Shown here: positions 32,542 through 43,050 of the stretch, one piece after another | Layout of the letters: each line of letters opens with the position of its first letter | Position numbering within the stretch: position 1 is the stretch's first letter | Notes under the pieces: generated by a model | What the model saw: only the letters and a program-made list of their open reading frames with translations | What the model was told of the DNA's origin: nothing | Databases searched by the model: none | Source of the DNA: Heterohyrax brucei | Lineage: Eukaryota > Chordata > Mammalia > Hyracoidea > Procaviidae | DNA: 64,000 bases | Assembly (NCBI GenBank): GCA_028571685.1 | Contig: CM053162.1 | Span: 66,452,351-66,516,350 of the forward strand | Reading direction: 5' to 3' | Made by a program: the position numbers and the translations under genes

Positions 32542-33095
32542 AATTAAAACTTATGAAAATTAGTGATCAATCCATGAGATCAGTTAACAGTGTGTTTAAA
32601 TTCTAAAATCCTGTTGAAGATGAGGGGTACGTCTATTACAAACTGTCTGCAAAAATGGCTTATCAAAAGGGAATAAGCTGTCCGAGTCACAGAGAGCCAC
32701 AGAACAGGAAAGCTGGGAGAACGGCAAGAAGGGGGGTCAAGCAGAGGGAACCGGAAAGCTGAGGCATGGTCGCTAAACATGGTGACAGCAGAAAAAAGAA
32801 AAGGAGATCCAAAAGAAGTTCAAGACTTAAAGTGTCACCCCGTGTGGTGCTAAGTGCAGGCTGGGTCATTTAAGCTTCTCCAGATTCAAGACTATGATGT
32901 GAGGAGAATCTGTGACAACCAGCCATCATCCTCGTTACCTGTCAAGTTCGGTACCTACACTGCCCCTCTTTGGGTGTTGTATTGAAAACGGTTTTTCAGC
33001 TACCCTCCGGATGTACTGTCCGTACTTCGTGTTTCCTTTCTTCATGGGCACAAAGCTCCGTTAAGAGATTTTACTGTGTGTCTCTTGTGCATGAT
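32542..33095. other. No recognised feature
   Basis: Overlapping minus-strand frames of 60-66 codons are not recognisable. No named repeat. Confidence 0.4.
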
Positions 33096-33286
33096 GGTGG
33101 TTCAAACGGCTCGTGCTCCAGCTCTAACCCAGAGGTCGGTGTCTGAACCACCCAGCAGGGCCAGAGAAGCAAGAGCAGGTGACACGCTTCCTCCAAGATT
33201 ACAGCTGTGAAAGTCCCATGAAGCAATTCTACTCTGTAGCATGTGGGGTCGCCATGAGCTGGAGTCAACTCAGAGGCAACTGTTTT
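33096..33286 (+). repeat. AfroSINE, diverged head
   Basis: The head and centre are poorly matched ('gatggtggttcaaacggctc'). The 3' half is clear: 'agcaattctactctgtagca', 'gtggggtcgccatgagctgg', 'agtcaactcagaggcaactg'. Confidence 0.7.
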
Positions 33287-33839
33287 TCTTGTTTGCTTCA
33301 AATCACATAGGCTAATTCCCTGGATCAGCTAACCAGCTGGTGGTAGGTTAACACAACAAAAGCTCGGAAAATTAGGTTAGCCTCATGTGAGTTGTACCCC
33401 ATCATCCTAATCAGGTTTGTAATAATAATAGCTTGTTTCACTCGTTTTTTTTTCTATATGGTATTCTTTTTCAGAATTTATTATTTGCCTGGGATAGATA
33501 TATCTTGAAGTCTTTTAGAGAACCTGTTCTCTCCTATTCAGTCTCTACACTAAGCTTGTCTTAAAATATTACAAGTTTTTGTCTCAACGTAAAGAAGAGC
33601 AGAGAAGCAGATGGAGTTAGGAGTTCTACTTTCCAACTATATGGTATCAACAATACTCCAGATGCCTCAGTTAACTTTTTTTCCATTCTCTTTTTGCACC
33701 TGTCATTAAAACTGCACGTTTTGCTTTGTATTTTCTTTGTAGGCTTTAGCGTGACATGGACCATGCTATTTAGCCAACAATGGGATACAGAGAGAGAGAG
33801 AAAAAAAAAAAGATACTGCCTTGGTAATTTATTTGCATT
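33287..33839. other. No recognised feature
   Basis: AT-rich sequence. A short (GA)n/(A)n run sits at 33,790-33,812. No gene seen. Confidence 0.4.
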
Positions 33840-33936
33840 GATTTTGACTTTCCATCTGTAAAATAAGGCTAGAAATACCAGGCCAGTCTAAGTCACAGTG
33901 CTTTCTTAAAGACCAAATAGAATAATGATTCTTGTA
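33840..33936 (+). repeat. MIR trace
   Basis: 'gactttccatctgtaaaata', 'aggctagaaataccaggcca' fit the MIR core ('ctgtaaaatggggataat') followed by a degraded end. Confidence 0.5.
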
Positions 33937-34046
33937 CAGCAACATAATTTTAAAACACTAAGGAGTCAAATCATTGCTTCATAGACACTGTTCCTCATGC
34001 ATGCCTATTTCAAAGTGCTGCATTAGAGTAATTACATTGTGTTTTG

Positions 34047-34152
34047 TATCTGATGCTTTATAGTACCCAGAGAGCTATGATGCATATAATCTCATTTAAT
34101 TCTTGCTAACATCCTGAATAACAGAGCGGAAAATAATAACCCCAAAGTACAG
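34047..34152 (-). repeat. MIR fragment
   Basis: Antisense: 'tgatgctttatagtacccag', 'ataatctcatttaattcttg', 'ctaacatcctgaataacaga', 'ataataaccccaaagtacag'. Confidence 0.6.
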
Positions 34153-34164
34153 ATAATGATACAA

Positions 34165-34372
34165 TCCATGGACGGTAGAGATGACTAACACACTTGACTG
34201 TCAACTGAAAGACTAGCAGTTCACATTGACCCAGAGGTGTCTCTGATAAAGACCTTGGTGATCTAATTCTGAAAAACCTGCCATTGTAATCTCTTTGGAG
34301 CACAGTTCTACTTTAATATGTGGGAGCAGGAAGTAGTGTCTCCAGGAGTCAAAATTAACTTGATGGCTCTGC
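34165..34372 (+). repeat. AfroSINE, long-body subtype
   Basis: 'caactgaaagactagcagtt', 'cacattgacccagaggtgtc', 'tgataaagaccttggtgatc', 'ggagcacagttctactttaa', tail 'aggagtcaaaattaacttga'. This is the subtype with the 'gacctggtgatctacttctg' body. Confidence 0.85.
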
Positions 34373-35272
34373 TACTTTATATAGTTACAGATGTTCACAA
34401 TCGAAGCACAGCCATCAAACAACAGAATGCAGCTTCAGTCTATGCTACTTGCATCCCAGTCCTGCCTCCAATGCTTGTGAATACATAGTACTACGAGGCT
34501 ATGTCTTAATTACCACTCTGATTTACTGGTCTGTGAACTGGACCAAATCCTGAACTGGAATCTTTTCCTTTGGTGACCTTCACCAAATTTCTGCTCTTCG
34601 GGTCAAGAGGAAATCCATCCAACAAATAAGGTCACCATAAGGTCCAAAGGATTAGAGCGCTAGCTGAAGGTGTTAACCTTCCCACTTATATTTTCGTTTT
34701 AATAGAGAGTTAAATGATTTCAGGCAATGTGCCAGCCACGTGGTGGAGGCTTGTTGTATCTTAGTAGGCAGTTTGTCCTAGAGTCTCTGTGAGCATTTCC
34801 TCTGAGTGGTCCACTGGCCTTACAACTAAAGAAACAAAGATAATTCCAGTACTAGGGGATAAAAAGCCCTGTAGCCTGTCACTAGGGACAAAGTTATCTA
34901 TTAAAAAAAAAAAAATCCCATAAGCCCTATCACCATAATCAAGAACTCAACAAAGAATCCTTTTGCCCAATATTTGACATTTTCACATTCAATGTTTCTT
35001 TCAAGCACAAACTTCGAACATATTTCAGCAAAAAGCAAATTGATTTTGTTCTTTTACTTCATACTAAATGACCCCAAATAATAAATGAGCTGTTGTTTTA
35101 AAAACAGAAATGAGGAAAAATATGCTTATTGAACCCCTTTGAAAGGCATCAAGATCTTATCAGCAAATAAACGCACTCAGACATTAAGCCTTATTATATT
35201 CAGTACACGTGCTTGCGTGTTTAATACTAGTGAGGGGGCGGGTAAAACAAATGGGCAAATATGACCAAAGAG
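34373..35272. other. No recognised gene; A-run at 34,901
   Basis: About 900 bp with an A13 run at about 34,901-34,914 and no recognisable gene or repeat. Confidence 0.4.
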
Positions 35273-35392
35273 TCATGAAAATAATTGATACTTGTTGAGT
35301 ATGTATCGTGAGCCAGGTGTTGTGGTAAGCACATTATTTTGTATTTTCCTCTCAGCGCTTCTATGAGATGGGCTCTATTTTTATCCCAGATT
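35273..35392 (-). repeat. MIR fragment
   Basis: Antisense core: 'acttgttgagtatgtatcgt', 'gagccaggtgttgtggtaag', 'cacattattttgtattttcc', 'ctatttttatcccagatttt'. It is cut by MER2. Confidence 0.75.
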
Positions 35393-35783
35393 TTATGGAG
35401 TTGTCCCTCGGTATCCATGAGGGATTGGTTCCAAAATTCCGTGGATCCCAAAGTCCAGGGATGCTCAAGTCCCTTTTATACAATGAGGAAGTATTTGCAG
35501 ACAACCTGCACGTGTCTTCCTGTATACTTTAAATCACCACTTGATTTCCTATAGTACCAAATAGAATGCAAATGATATGTAAATAGCTATTATACTATAT
35601 TGTTTAGGGAATAGTGGCAATAAACAAAGAATTCTGTACATGCTCAGCACAGACTCAGCCTTCTCAGTTCTAGCTACATAGCACATGTCAGCAACAGCGT
35701 AACACTCATTCTTCTGAATATTTTGTATTCATGTTGACTGAATCCACAGATGCGGCACCCCCGGATACAGAGGGCCCACAGGA
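35393..35783 (+). mobile_element. MER2 (Tigger-related DNA transposon)
   Basis: Nearly complete non-autonomous element. It starts 'ggagttgtccctcggtatcc' and ends 'ccggatacagagggcccac', which form the imperfect terminal inverted repeats. Between them are 'gatgctcaagtccc', 'aatgatatgtaaatagctat', 'tatactatattgtttaggga' and 'ctgaatccacagatgcggca'. It lies at the edge of a MIR. Confidence 0.92.
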
Positions 35784-35985
35784 GAAAATTGAGTCTGCGG
35801 GAGTCTAATCAACATGGTCAAGAGTGAGGTCATAAACTTTGGGTGTCTGTCTGTCTGCAGAGTTCATTTTCTCGTGCACCACCTCACACTGGCTCTGCAG
35901 GAAAAACGGCCCGAAAGATGATGAAGAAAACTCAAAATCTCATTTTTAAAACAATAAAGATTAAATTGTTGCCTCTGTACCTAAA

Positions 35986-36157
35986 AAGGGAAATCCTGAT
36001 GGCATACTGGTTGAGTGCTACATTTGCTAACTACAGGGTTGGCAGTTCAAATCCAACAGGCCCTCCTTGGAGATGCCATGGAGCAGTTCTACTCTGTCCT
36101 ACAGGGCTGCTATAAATTGGAATCAACTCCATCGCAGTGGGTTTGGTTTGTTTTGGC
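35986..36157 (+). repeat. AfroSINE
   Basis: Sense, full length: 'gaaatcctgatggcatactg', B box 'agttcaaatcc', 'gcagttctactctgtcctac', tail 'aattggaatcaactccatcg' with a 'gggtttggtttg' end. Confidence 0.94.
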
Positions 36158-36829
36158 TTTATACCTGAAGAGAACTCTACGTTGTGGATCCAGGTTCAAG
36201 ATAATAGAAAGCTTAGGTAAGGCATTGACATTTCATTGGTTTCTCAAAAGAGCAATCGTCTGTATCTCACCAAGGCACTGTGACATTGGTCTGAATTTTG
36301 TGCTGAAAAATTAGAAGTGAGAAACAATTTAACTGAATAGAGGAAACAAAAGAAATGTTAGACAACCACTTCTTAGTCTGGATCTAACGGTGTTACAGAC
36401 AGGAACGCCTACCCAGTATTGCCCAGTGGGGCACGTGGACCTTGAGGGGCATTCCCCCCTTTTCCTGTACCCGTTGTTGTGCTGAGCTGATGGCCTCTTT
36501 CTGGCTCTTCTCCCAGTGGAACATCAACTTTAGTCCTAACTTTACTTTCTAATCCAAATACCACTCGTTTTTCTAACTTCAGGCTGCAGACTCCCTGGGC
36601 AGTTGATTCTGGCAGTGGTCATTATGTGTACTCAATTTTGGTGGTGCCTTGAGTGAAATTTGGTCACACAGACCTTATGTTTTATTAATTCATATTGTAG
36701 ATGTTTAGAAAGTAAGCTTTTTAAGAAGAGAACATTTCTTTTTTCCTTTCACCTTTCATATGTCTAGTAATTCTAAAAATGAGTGATACATGTATTTGTA
36801 GAAGTCATTTATGAATGACACTTTCAAAA
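36158..36829. other. No recognised feature
   Basis: No gene, and no repeat I can name. A plus-strand frame starting inside the SINE runs to 36,314 without any domain. Confidence 0.4.
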
Positions 36830-36984
36830 ATTAAACCCATTACCATCAAGTTGATTCTGACTCACAGCAACCCTATAGGATAGAGTAGAAGTATCCTATA
36901 TGGTTTCCAAGGAATGGCTGATGAATTGAAACTGCCAACTTTTGGGTTAGCTGAGCTCTTAGCCACTGTGCTAAGAGGGCTCCA
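36830..36984 (-). repeat. AfroSINE
   Basis: Antisense, full length: 'aaattaaacccattaccatc', 'ggatagagtagaagtatcct', 'actgccaacttttgggttag', head 'gccactgtgctaagagggct'. Confidence 0.92.
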
Positions 36985-37107
36985 AATGACACTTAGATCA
37001 ATAAAGATCCTAGATACTCCTACATACACATCAAAATAGATAAAATTAAAAAGGACTGATGTGAACAGCAAGTCCTCAAAAATTGTTTTGAGGAGTTGAA
37101 CATATAC

Positions 37108-37183
37108 CTAAATGAAACTTCTGTCCTATTCTTCAGGTGTCACTGTGAGCTGGAATCAACTCGATGGCACTGGTTTTGCTTTT
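37108..37183 (+). repeat. AfroSINE 3' fragment
   Basis: 'gaaacttctgtcctattctt', 'gtgtcactgtgagctggaat', 'caactcgatggcactggttt'. The head is missing. Confidence 0.8.
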
Positions 37184-37789
37184 TGTTTGGATTGGCCTTG
37201 AGGTGAGAGCCTTGTCACCCCAACCCATCAGAAGACTCAGTTTATGGACAAATGAAATGCTGATGGGACATCCAGATCCCAAGACACACTGTATCAGTCT
37301 TTAAAGGCTTTGGATTCATATAACCAGTTCTGAGTGATTCTCAGGTCCTTGGAGCTTAGACTACTTTTCCTGGATATAAAAGGATAGCACTTCTTATCTT
37401 CACACACTAGGGATTCTGGCTGAGAAGCAGGGCCACCAGCGGTCAGTATAGCTCACTTACTGTTTAGCAATACTGGTTTATAGACCTTGGTGTGGGAAAA
37501 CAGGGGGATGGGGAGTGAAAAGGAGGCCAACAGTTTGTGGATCTAGGGGCAAAGAACAGAAAGAACTCCACCCTGTGGGTTTTCTGGCCGATAGATGACT
37601 TACAGCATGTGCCTAGGGGATGTAGGCTGATGAGAGAGATAATGTCCCCTTGCTCAGTGACTTCTTAATGTAACTGGGAAAACACAGCATCTACTTCCCT
37701 AAGTCTTTGTCTCAGAAAGGAGACTGCTTTATAGATCCTGAGAGAATTTCCCACCTGATGAAGTTAAAACGAGGCAGTCAGAGAAAGCA
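37184..37789. other. No recognised feature
   Basis: Unique-looking sequence leading into the polypurine tract. Confidence 0.4.
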
Positions 37790-38190
37790 AGAGAGAGACT
37801 GAAGAGGAAGAACAAGGAAAGAAGGGAGGGAGACAGGGAAGAAAGAAGGGAAGGAGAGGGAGTTAGGGAGGGAGGAGTCACGGAGGGAGGGCATTAGGGA
37901 GGGAGGGAGCTGAGGAAGGACGGATGGAATTCGGGAGGGAAGGAGAGAGGGAGGGGGGAGGGAGGGAAGAAGGAAGGAAGGGAGGGAAGAAGGGAAGAAG
38001 TGAGGGAGGGAAGAAGGAAGGAAGGAGAAAGGAAAGAGGAAGGAATGAAGGAAGGAGAAAGGAAAGAGGAAGGAATGAAGGAAGGAGAAAGGAAAAAGAA
38101 AGGAAGGAAGGAAGAAGGGAAGGAAGGAAGGAAGGAGGGAAGGAAGGAAGGAAGGAAGGTGGGAGAAAAGAAGAAAAGGAGAGAGGCTCC
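37790..38190 (+). repeat. GA-rich polypurine tract, (GGAA/GGGA)n
   Basis: About 400 bp that is almost only G and A on the plus strand. It starts as 'gagagagactgaagaggaag', then shows blocks of 'ggaaggaaggaaggaaggag' and three tandem copies of an 'aggaatgaaggaaggagaaa'-type unit at about 38,040-38,100. The open frames on both strands (131 codons of Gly/Glu/Lys/Arg; 118 codons of Pro/Ser/Phe/Leu) come from the low-complexity composition. Confidence 0.97.
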
Positions 38191-38716
38191 GAAATGGCTA
38201 AGAACACTCCCAAACTAAACAGTACAACAAGCACTGCTCTCGTATTTTTTTGGTTTGCTTTTCAATGCCTCCCCACAACAGAAAATCTAATACCCACTCT
38301 TAAGTTCTTCAGGCCCTGAGGCAGCCATCACAGACGAAGAACTGAAATCTGAACCGATTACCATAAACACAAATTATTAGCCCTGACACCAACTACTAGA
38401 GCGACATCTGAACTAAGAATTGGATGAGGCCACACTCATCCCCGCTCTTCCTGGCCGCATGGTGCGGGTGTTGAGCCTGGCTCTGTGACACATGATGGAT
38501 GAGCAGAGTGTCCTGCCCTGAGTAGGCCTGGACTCCATCCTTACACAATCAGCCGTGATTTTGGAAATAAGATCAACTCATTCACAGTGTTACATAGGGC
38601 TCACAGGCTGACCACCTGTGGCAATCAGAAGTGATTTATTCAACACGCACTATTTTCCAATGTATCTGACTAACCTCTCACGGTTGATGGCCAACTTGTT
38701 GTCTTTCTCTCTTACA
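38191..38716. other. No recognised feature
   Basis: Sequence between the polypurine tract and an LTR. It includes a slightly GC-richer stretch near 38,430-38,520. Nothing I can name. Confidence 0.4.
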
Positions 38717-38721
38717 CTCAG

Positions 38722-39379
38722 TGTCTTGGTCATCTAGTGCTACTATAAGAGAAATATCACAAGTGAATGGCTGTGTAAAGAGAAATTTTATTATGTCAAG
38801 GTCCAGTAGGCTCCAAGTTCAAATTCAGGGTATCAGCTCTAGGGGAAGACTTTCTCTGTTGGCTCTGGAGGAGGTCCCTTTTTGTCAATCATTTTCTGGA
38901 TTGGAAGCTTCTGAGATGTAGGAACCCCAGGTCCTTCCCAAAGGATGAGCTCTGCTCTGAGGCTGCTTCTTGGTGGTAAGATGTCCCCACCCCTCACTTT
39001 GCTTCCCTTTCCTTTATATCCAAGAGATGACCTCAAGGTACAATGCAGCTTACACACTGACTCCTGACCCATAAACACAATTGGTGCCCAAATCTAAAAG
39101 CCCAACCTACTGTCTTCGAGTCAATTCCAACTCACAATGACCCTACAGGGCAGAGTAGACCTGCTCTATGGAGTTTTCAAGGAGCCCCTAGCAGATCGGC
39201 ACTGTTGACTTTTCAGTTAGCAGAGGTAGCACTTAACCATTATACCAAAAAGGTGTTCAACTCCCCTGACTCAACATCACAGAGGCAGGTATACAGTATA
39301 TAAGAATATCACACAATACCAGGAATCATGGCCTAGCGATACACGTTTTGGGGGGGAGTACACAATTCAAGCCATGACA
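38722..39379 (-). mobile_element. MaLR-type LTR carrying a SINE
   Basis: Antisense LTR from 'tgtcttggtcatctagtgct' to 'aattcaagccatgaca', so TG...CA at its ends. Flanking 5-mers 'ctcag' (38,717-38,721) and 'cccag' (39,380-39,384) agree at four of five bases, which fits the 5-bp duplication of this class. A SINE interrupts it at 39,100-39,256. Confidence 0.83.
39100..39256 (-). repeat. AfroSINE inside LTR
   Basis: Antisense: 'cccaacctactgtcttcgag', 'ggcagagtagacctgctcta', 'gttttcaaggagcccctagc', head 'agcacttaaccattatacca'. Same orientation as the host LTR. Confidence 0.92.
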
Positions 39380-39384
39380 CCCAG

Positions 39385-39822
39385 TCTGATGAAAGCATTA
39401 TATTGACTTTCTGGAGGCTTGAAGCATTTGAGCTTGCATGGCTTTGGCATGAGGCTTAATCAAAGAAGCGCCAGGCTTTGGTTCCCAAAGTTACAGGTCT
39501 CTGTATTTGGCACTTTAAGGTGACGTAGAGCTTAGTTCTCAGAACTCCTGCCTATAATGTGGCACAATCTTCTTCTCATCCCAGAGATTCCTGACAGGAC
39601 CTAGATAGCTTTTCCATTTAAGATCTTGACACAGAAAAGAACTGATTAAATTATTTCTTTGCGTTGCAAGATTACATCTGAGAGCAGTTCCTCTCAGTGT
39701 CCCCCACTGCTTCCTTCTGGGGGGGCAGTAGTAGGGTGATCACTTTGAATGACTCAGAGAGGATGTTCTGGTATCTTTTCTCATTAGAGAAAATGATCTA
39801 TGACCAGATTTCCTATGATTTA
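39385..39822. other. No recognised feature
   Basis: No gene and no named repeat. A G-run sits at 39,719-39,726. Confidence 0.4.
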
Positions 39823-39981
39823 TATAACCCACTACTGTTGAGCTGATTCTAACCAATAGCAACCCTATATGACAGAGTAGAACTGCTCCATAGAGTTTCC
39901 AAGGAGCACCTGGTAGATATGAACTGCCAACTTCATGGTTAGCAGACATAGCACCAAATCATTGCACCACCAGGGTTTCCA
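39823..39981 (-). repeat. AfroSINE
   Basis: Antisense, full length: 'aacccactactgttgagctg', 'gacagagtagaactgctcca', 'tagagtttccaaggagcacc', head 'cattgcaccaccagggtttc'. Confidence 0.94.
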
Positions 39982-40035
39982 TAATTCATATACAAATTAT
40001 TGCCCCTACTGCCAGTTCCTAGAGTGACATATTAA

Positions 40036-40403
40036 GAAGCATGTGTGGCACAATGATTACACACTGAACTGCTAACTGAAAACCTGGTACCTTGAACCCA
40101 CCCAGTGGCTCTGCAGAAACCCTGATGGGGTAGTGGGTAGGTGCTACGGCTGCTAACCGAAAAGACCAGCAGTTTGAATCTGCCAGACATTCCTTCGAAT
40201 CTCTAAGGGGCAGTTCTGTTCTACCCTATAGGGTCTATATAAATCTGAATTGACTTGGCAGCAGTGAGTTTGTTTTGAGTGGCTCTGCAGGAGAGAGACC
40301 TAGTGATTGCCTTCTGTAAACATCATAGCTAATAAAACTCTGTGGGGCTTTTCTGCCACATCAGGTGGGGTTGCTGTAGTCAAATCAACTCAGTGGCACT
40401 CAG
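40036..40403 (+). repeat. AfroSINE long-body subtype, split by another SINE
   Basis: Outer SINE: 'gtgtggcacaatgattacac', 'gaaccca' with 'cccagtggctctgcag' up to 40,116. It resumes at 40,291 with 'gagagagacctagtgattgc', 'cttctgtaaacatcatagct', 'aataaaactctgtggggctt' and tail 'agtcaaatcaactcagtggc'. Confidence 0.9.
40117..40277 (+). repeat. AfroSINE nested in AfroSINE, with target-site duplication
   Basis: Full-length sense copy: 'aaaccctgatggggtagtgg', 'gctacggctgctaaccgaaa', B box 'agtttgaatc', 'ttctgttctaccctataggg', tail 'aatctgaattgacttggcag'. The 13-bp repeat 'agtggctctgcag' flanks it at 40,104-40,116 and 40,278-40,290. Confidence 0.96.
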
Positions 40404-40893
40404 AAACAACAGTGACATATTAGCAAGTCTAGTAATGTGGCCTTGAAATCTATTGCTTCACATACTAGTGAATTACTTTGCATGTGGGGACAATGTAGTG
40501 TTATCAGTTTTTTTCTTATATCTCTATAATTTTTTGCAAAGTTAGCACATTAAAAATAAAAACTACTATCACCATCTTTTTATGAGGTTGATTATAAACA
40601 CTTCTGTGATGAATATCTCTGTAATAAACTGTTCAGTACAACTGCAATTATTTCCTTAGGGTGAGTTCCTACATTTAGGATTTTCTATTTTTAGTGCTGT
40701 TGTAAATGAAACATTTTTATGACCTAGTCTAGCTGGTTATTGTTGCTATATTGCTTCTATATAGTTATTGATTTTTTCTTTTCATATTATAACTGGATAC
40801 TCTCTAAACAAATTTATAATGTAATGGTTTTCAAGTTAATTCTTTTATCTTTGGTATAAAAATAACCACAGAGTTTATAGTCCCTCAAATAAA
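40404..40893. other. No recognised feature
   Basis: AT-rich sequence between the nested SINEs and the 5'-inverted L1. Confidence 0.4.
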
Positions 40894-40907
40894 CTGTAGC
40901 AGCTTTT

Positions 40908-41673
40908 GTTTTATGCATAATGACCTTTTTTATTTTTTTATTAATTACAGTAAAAATAAAATTTCTAACATCTATCAAATATCTCATCTATGATAAACCC
41001 TCAGCCCCCCCACCCATGTAGCCAACACAGTCATTTTCTTCTATGTATAATTCTCTTGTTAAGTCCTTATAACAGAGTCTCATACAAAATTTGTCCTTTT
41101 GACATTGATTGATTTCACTCAGCATGATCTCTTCCAAATGAGACCATGTTACAAGATGTTTACTAAAATTGTCATTGTTTTTTTATCATAGCATAGTGTT
41201 CCATTGAGCATGTGTACCATAGTTTGCTTATCCATTCATCTGTTGATGGACATCGGGGTTGACTCCAACTGTTTGCTATTGCGGACTGTGCTGTAGCAAA
41301 CATTCATGCACATGTGTCTGTTCAGGTGACAAGCTTTGTTTCTGAAGGATAAATTCTGAGCAGTGGAATTACAATGTCTGATCTTGGGTGAAGGAGATAG
41401 ACAGACATTTCTAGTAAATGTCTGAAAGACACATGCAGAATTGCTCATGATCATTAGCTATTAAAGAAATTCAAATCAAAACTACAATGAGATACCATCT
41501 CACCCCAACAAGGTTGGCCATGATCCAAAAAACACAAAACAACAAATGCTGGAGAGGCTGTGGAGAAAGTGGAACTCTCCCGCGCTGTGAGTGGGATTGC
41601 AAAATGGTACAGCCTCTTTGGAAAACTATCTGGTGATTCCTTAAAAAACTGGAAATAGATACACCATTTGATC
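40908..41673 (-). mobile_element. 5'-inverted L1 3' fragment with target-site duplication
   Basis: The minus-strand part (about 40,921-41,378) runs from the T-rich 3' end through 'gaggttgattata'-unrelated but typical L1 text: 'attgcggactgtgctgtagc', 'aaacattcatgcacatgtgt', 'aattctgagcagtggaatta'. At about 41,378 the orientation flips. Then 41,380-41,673 is sense L1 ('aaattcaaatcaaaactaca', 'atgagataccatctcacccc', 'gagaggctgtggagaaagtg', 'acaccatttgatc'). A 14-bp repeat 'ctgtagcagctttt' flanks the whole at 40,894-40,907 and 41,674-41,687. This is the classic outcome of twin priming. Confidence 0.9.
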
Positions 41674-41974
41674 CTGTAGCAGCTTTTTAAGGAAGATGAG
41701 TTGGTGGCTTCAATGTTACTATTTACGAGTCTCTTTTTAGAGTCATCTCTTACAGTCACTTCAACTAGTGTCCCTTCAGGTTGGGGATTATGGGAAGAAC
41801 TGCAAAGATGAATCAGTATTTGTTTCTGTCTCTTCTCAAGTGAAGTGCAAATCACTTTGTCAACTAACTGAAAGTTTAGCTAACACCGCACTAGAATTTC
41901 ATTACTTTATTTCTATTAGTAGGAACACTTTTTCCAAATTGCCCAGTTTCTAAGGGGTGAGATTTTTCCTTTTT

Positions 41975-43050
41975 TTGGTCTTACAATTTTTATTTTTTCC
42001 ATTGGGTTTTAAATGCAAGTTTACAATAACAATTTCTCACGTAAAAACTTACACACGCTTTACATGTGACCCTAGCTAATCTTCCCACACTGTGACTGCA
42101 CCCTCCTCCTCTCCACCCTGTGTTTCCCATGTCCATTCAACCAATTCCTCTTTGCCTTTATTGTCTCTTCTGGCCTCCAAACAGGACCTGCCCAGTTAGT
42201 CTCCTGTCTCTGCTCAAGCAAGAAGCACACTCTTTACCAGTATCAGTTTATGCCTTATATACCAATTCGGTCTTTGAGGAGTTGGCTTCCAGAAAGATTT
42301 CTGTTCTGGACTAAGAGTGTTCAAGAATCACGTCTTTCAGGGACCCTTTAGTACGTCAGACCATCAAGTCTGGTGTTTTTACTAGAGTTCAAATCTGCAT
42401 CTGACATTTCTCCCACACAGTCAGGGACTCTCTGTTGAGTTCCCTGTAAGGGCAGTCTTTGGTGGTGGCAGGGCATCATCTAATTCTTCTGATCTCATGT
42501 TGATGTGGCCGTTTTCTTGAACTCACCCTTTTCTCATGTCTTTGATGCTCTTCTTTCTCCTTTTCTCCAGGAGGGCTGAAACCAACTAGTGCATCTTAGA
42601 TGGCTGCTTGTTAACATTTAAGATCCCAGACACCACTCATCAAAATGAGATTCAGAACATGTGCTTAAAAACTTTCTTTATGCCAAGTGACCTAGAAGTC
42701 CACTGAAACTATGGTCCCGAGACCCCTGACCCTGGTGCTCTGTTCCTGGAGGTGTTTGATTTTATTTAGAATAGTTCTAAGCTTTGGGTTTAGTTTATTT
42801 GTGCTGACTTCTCCTTTGATATGTGTTGTCTCTCCCTTCTCCTAAAATAATTTTCATCCATTATCTGATTAGTGAGTACTCCTTCCCTTTTCACCCCCGT
42901 AATCATCAAAGAATATTTTCTTCTGTGTTTAAAACAATTTTTGAGTCTTTATATCAATGCTCTCATATGACATTTGTCCTTTTGTGATTGGCTAATTTTG
43001 ATCAGCATAATGCCTTCCAGATCCTTCCATTTGATTAGATGTGACCCAAA
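41975..43050 (-). mobile_element. L1 3' UTR, antisense
   Basis: The 3' end is the T-rich 'ttacaatttttattttttcc' at 41,981-42,000. The UTR continues with 'acaggacctgcccagttagt', 'gtcagggactctctgttgag' and the shared module 'catttaagatcccagacacc' (42,616-42,635). It joins ORF2 near 43,050 through 'catttgtccttttgtgattg' and 'gatcagcataatgccttcca'. Confidence 0.88.

Noticed and set aside
37924..38319. 131-codon open frame on the plus strand, with a 118-codon frame on the minus strand
   Set aside because: Both are made by the GA-rich repeat tract; the predicted proteins are simple Gly/Glu/Lys/Arg or Pro/Ser/Leu repeats.
41454..41855. 133-codon minus-strand open frame, the longest in the window
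   Set aside because: It runs through the antisense of the inverted L1 segment, across the target-site duplication and into flanking DNA, so it is a chance fusion.
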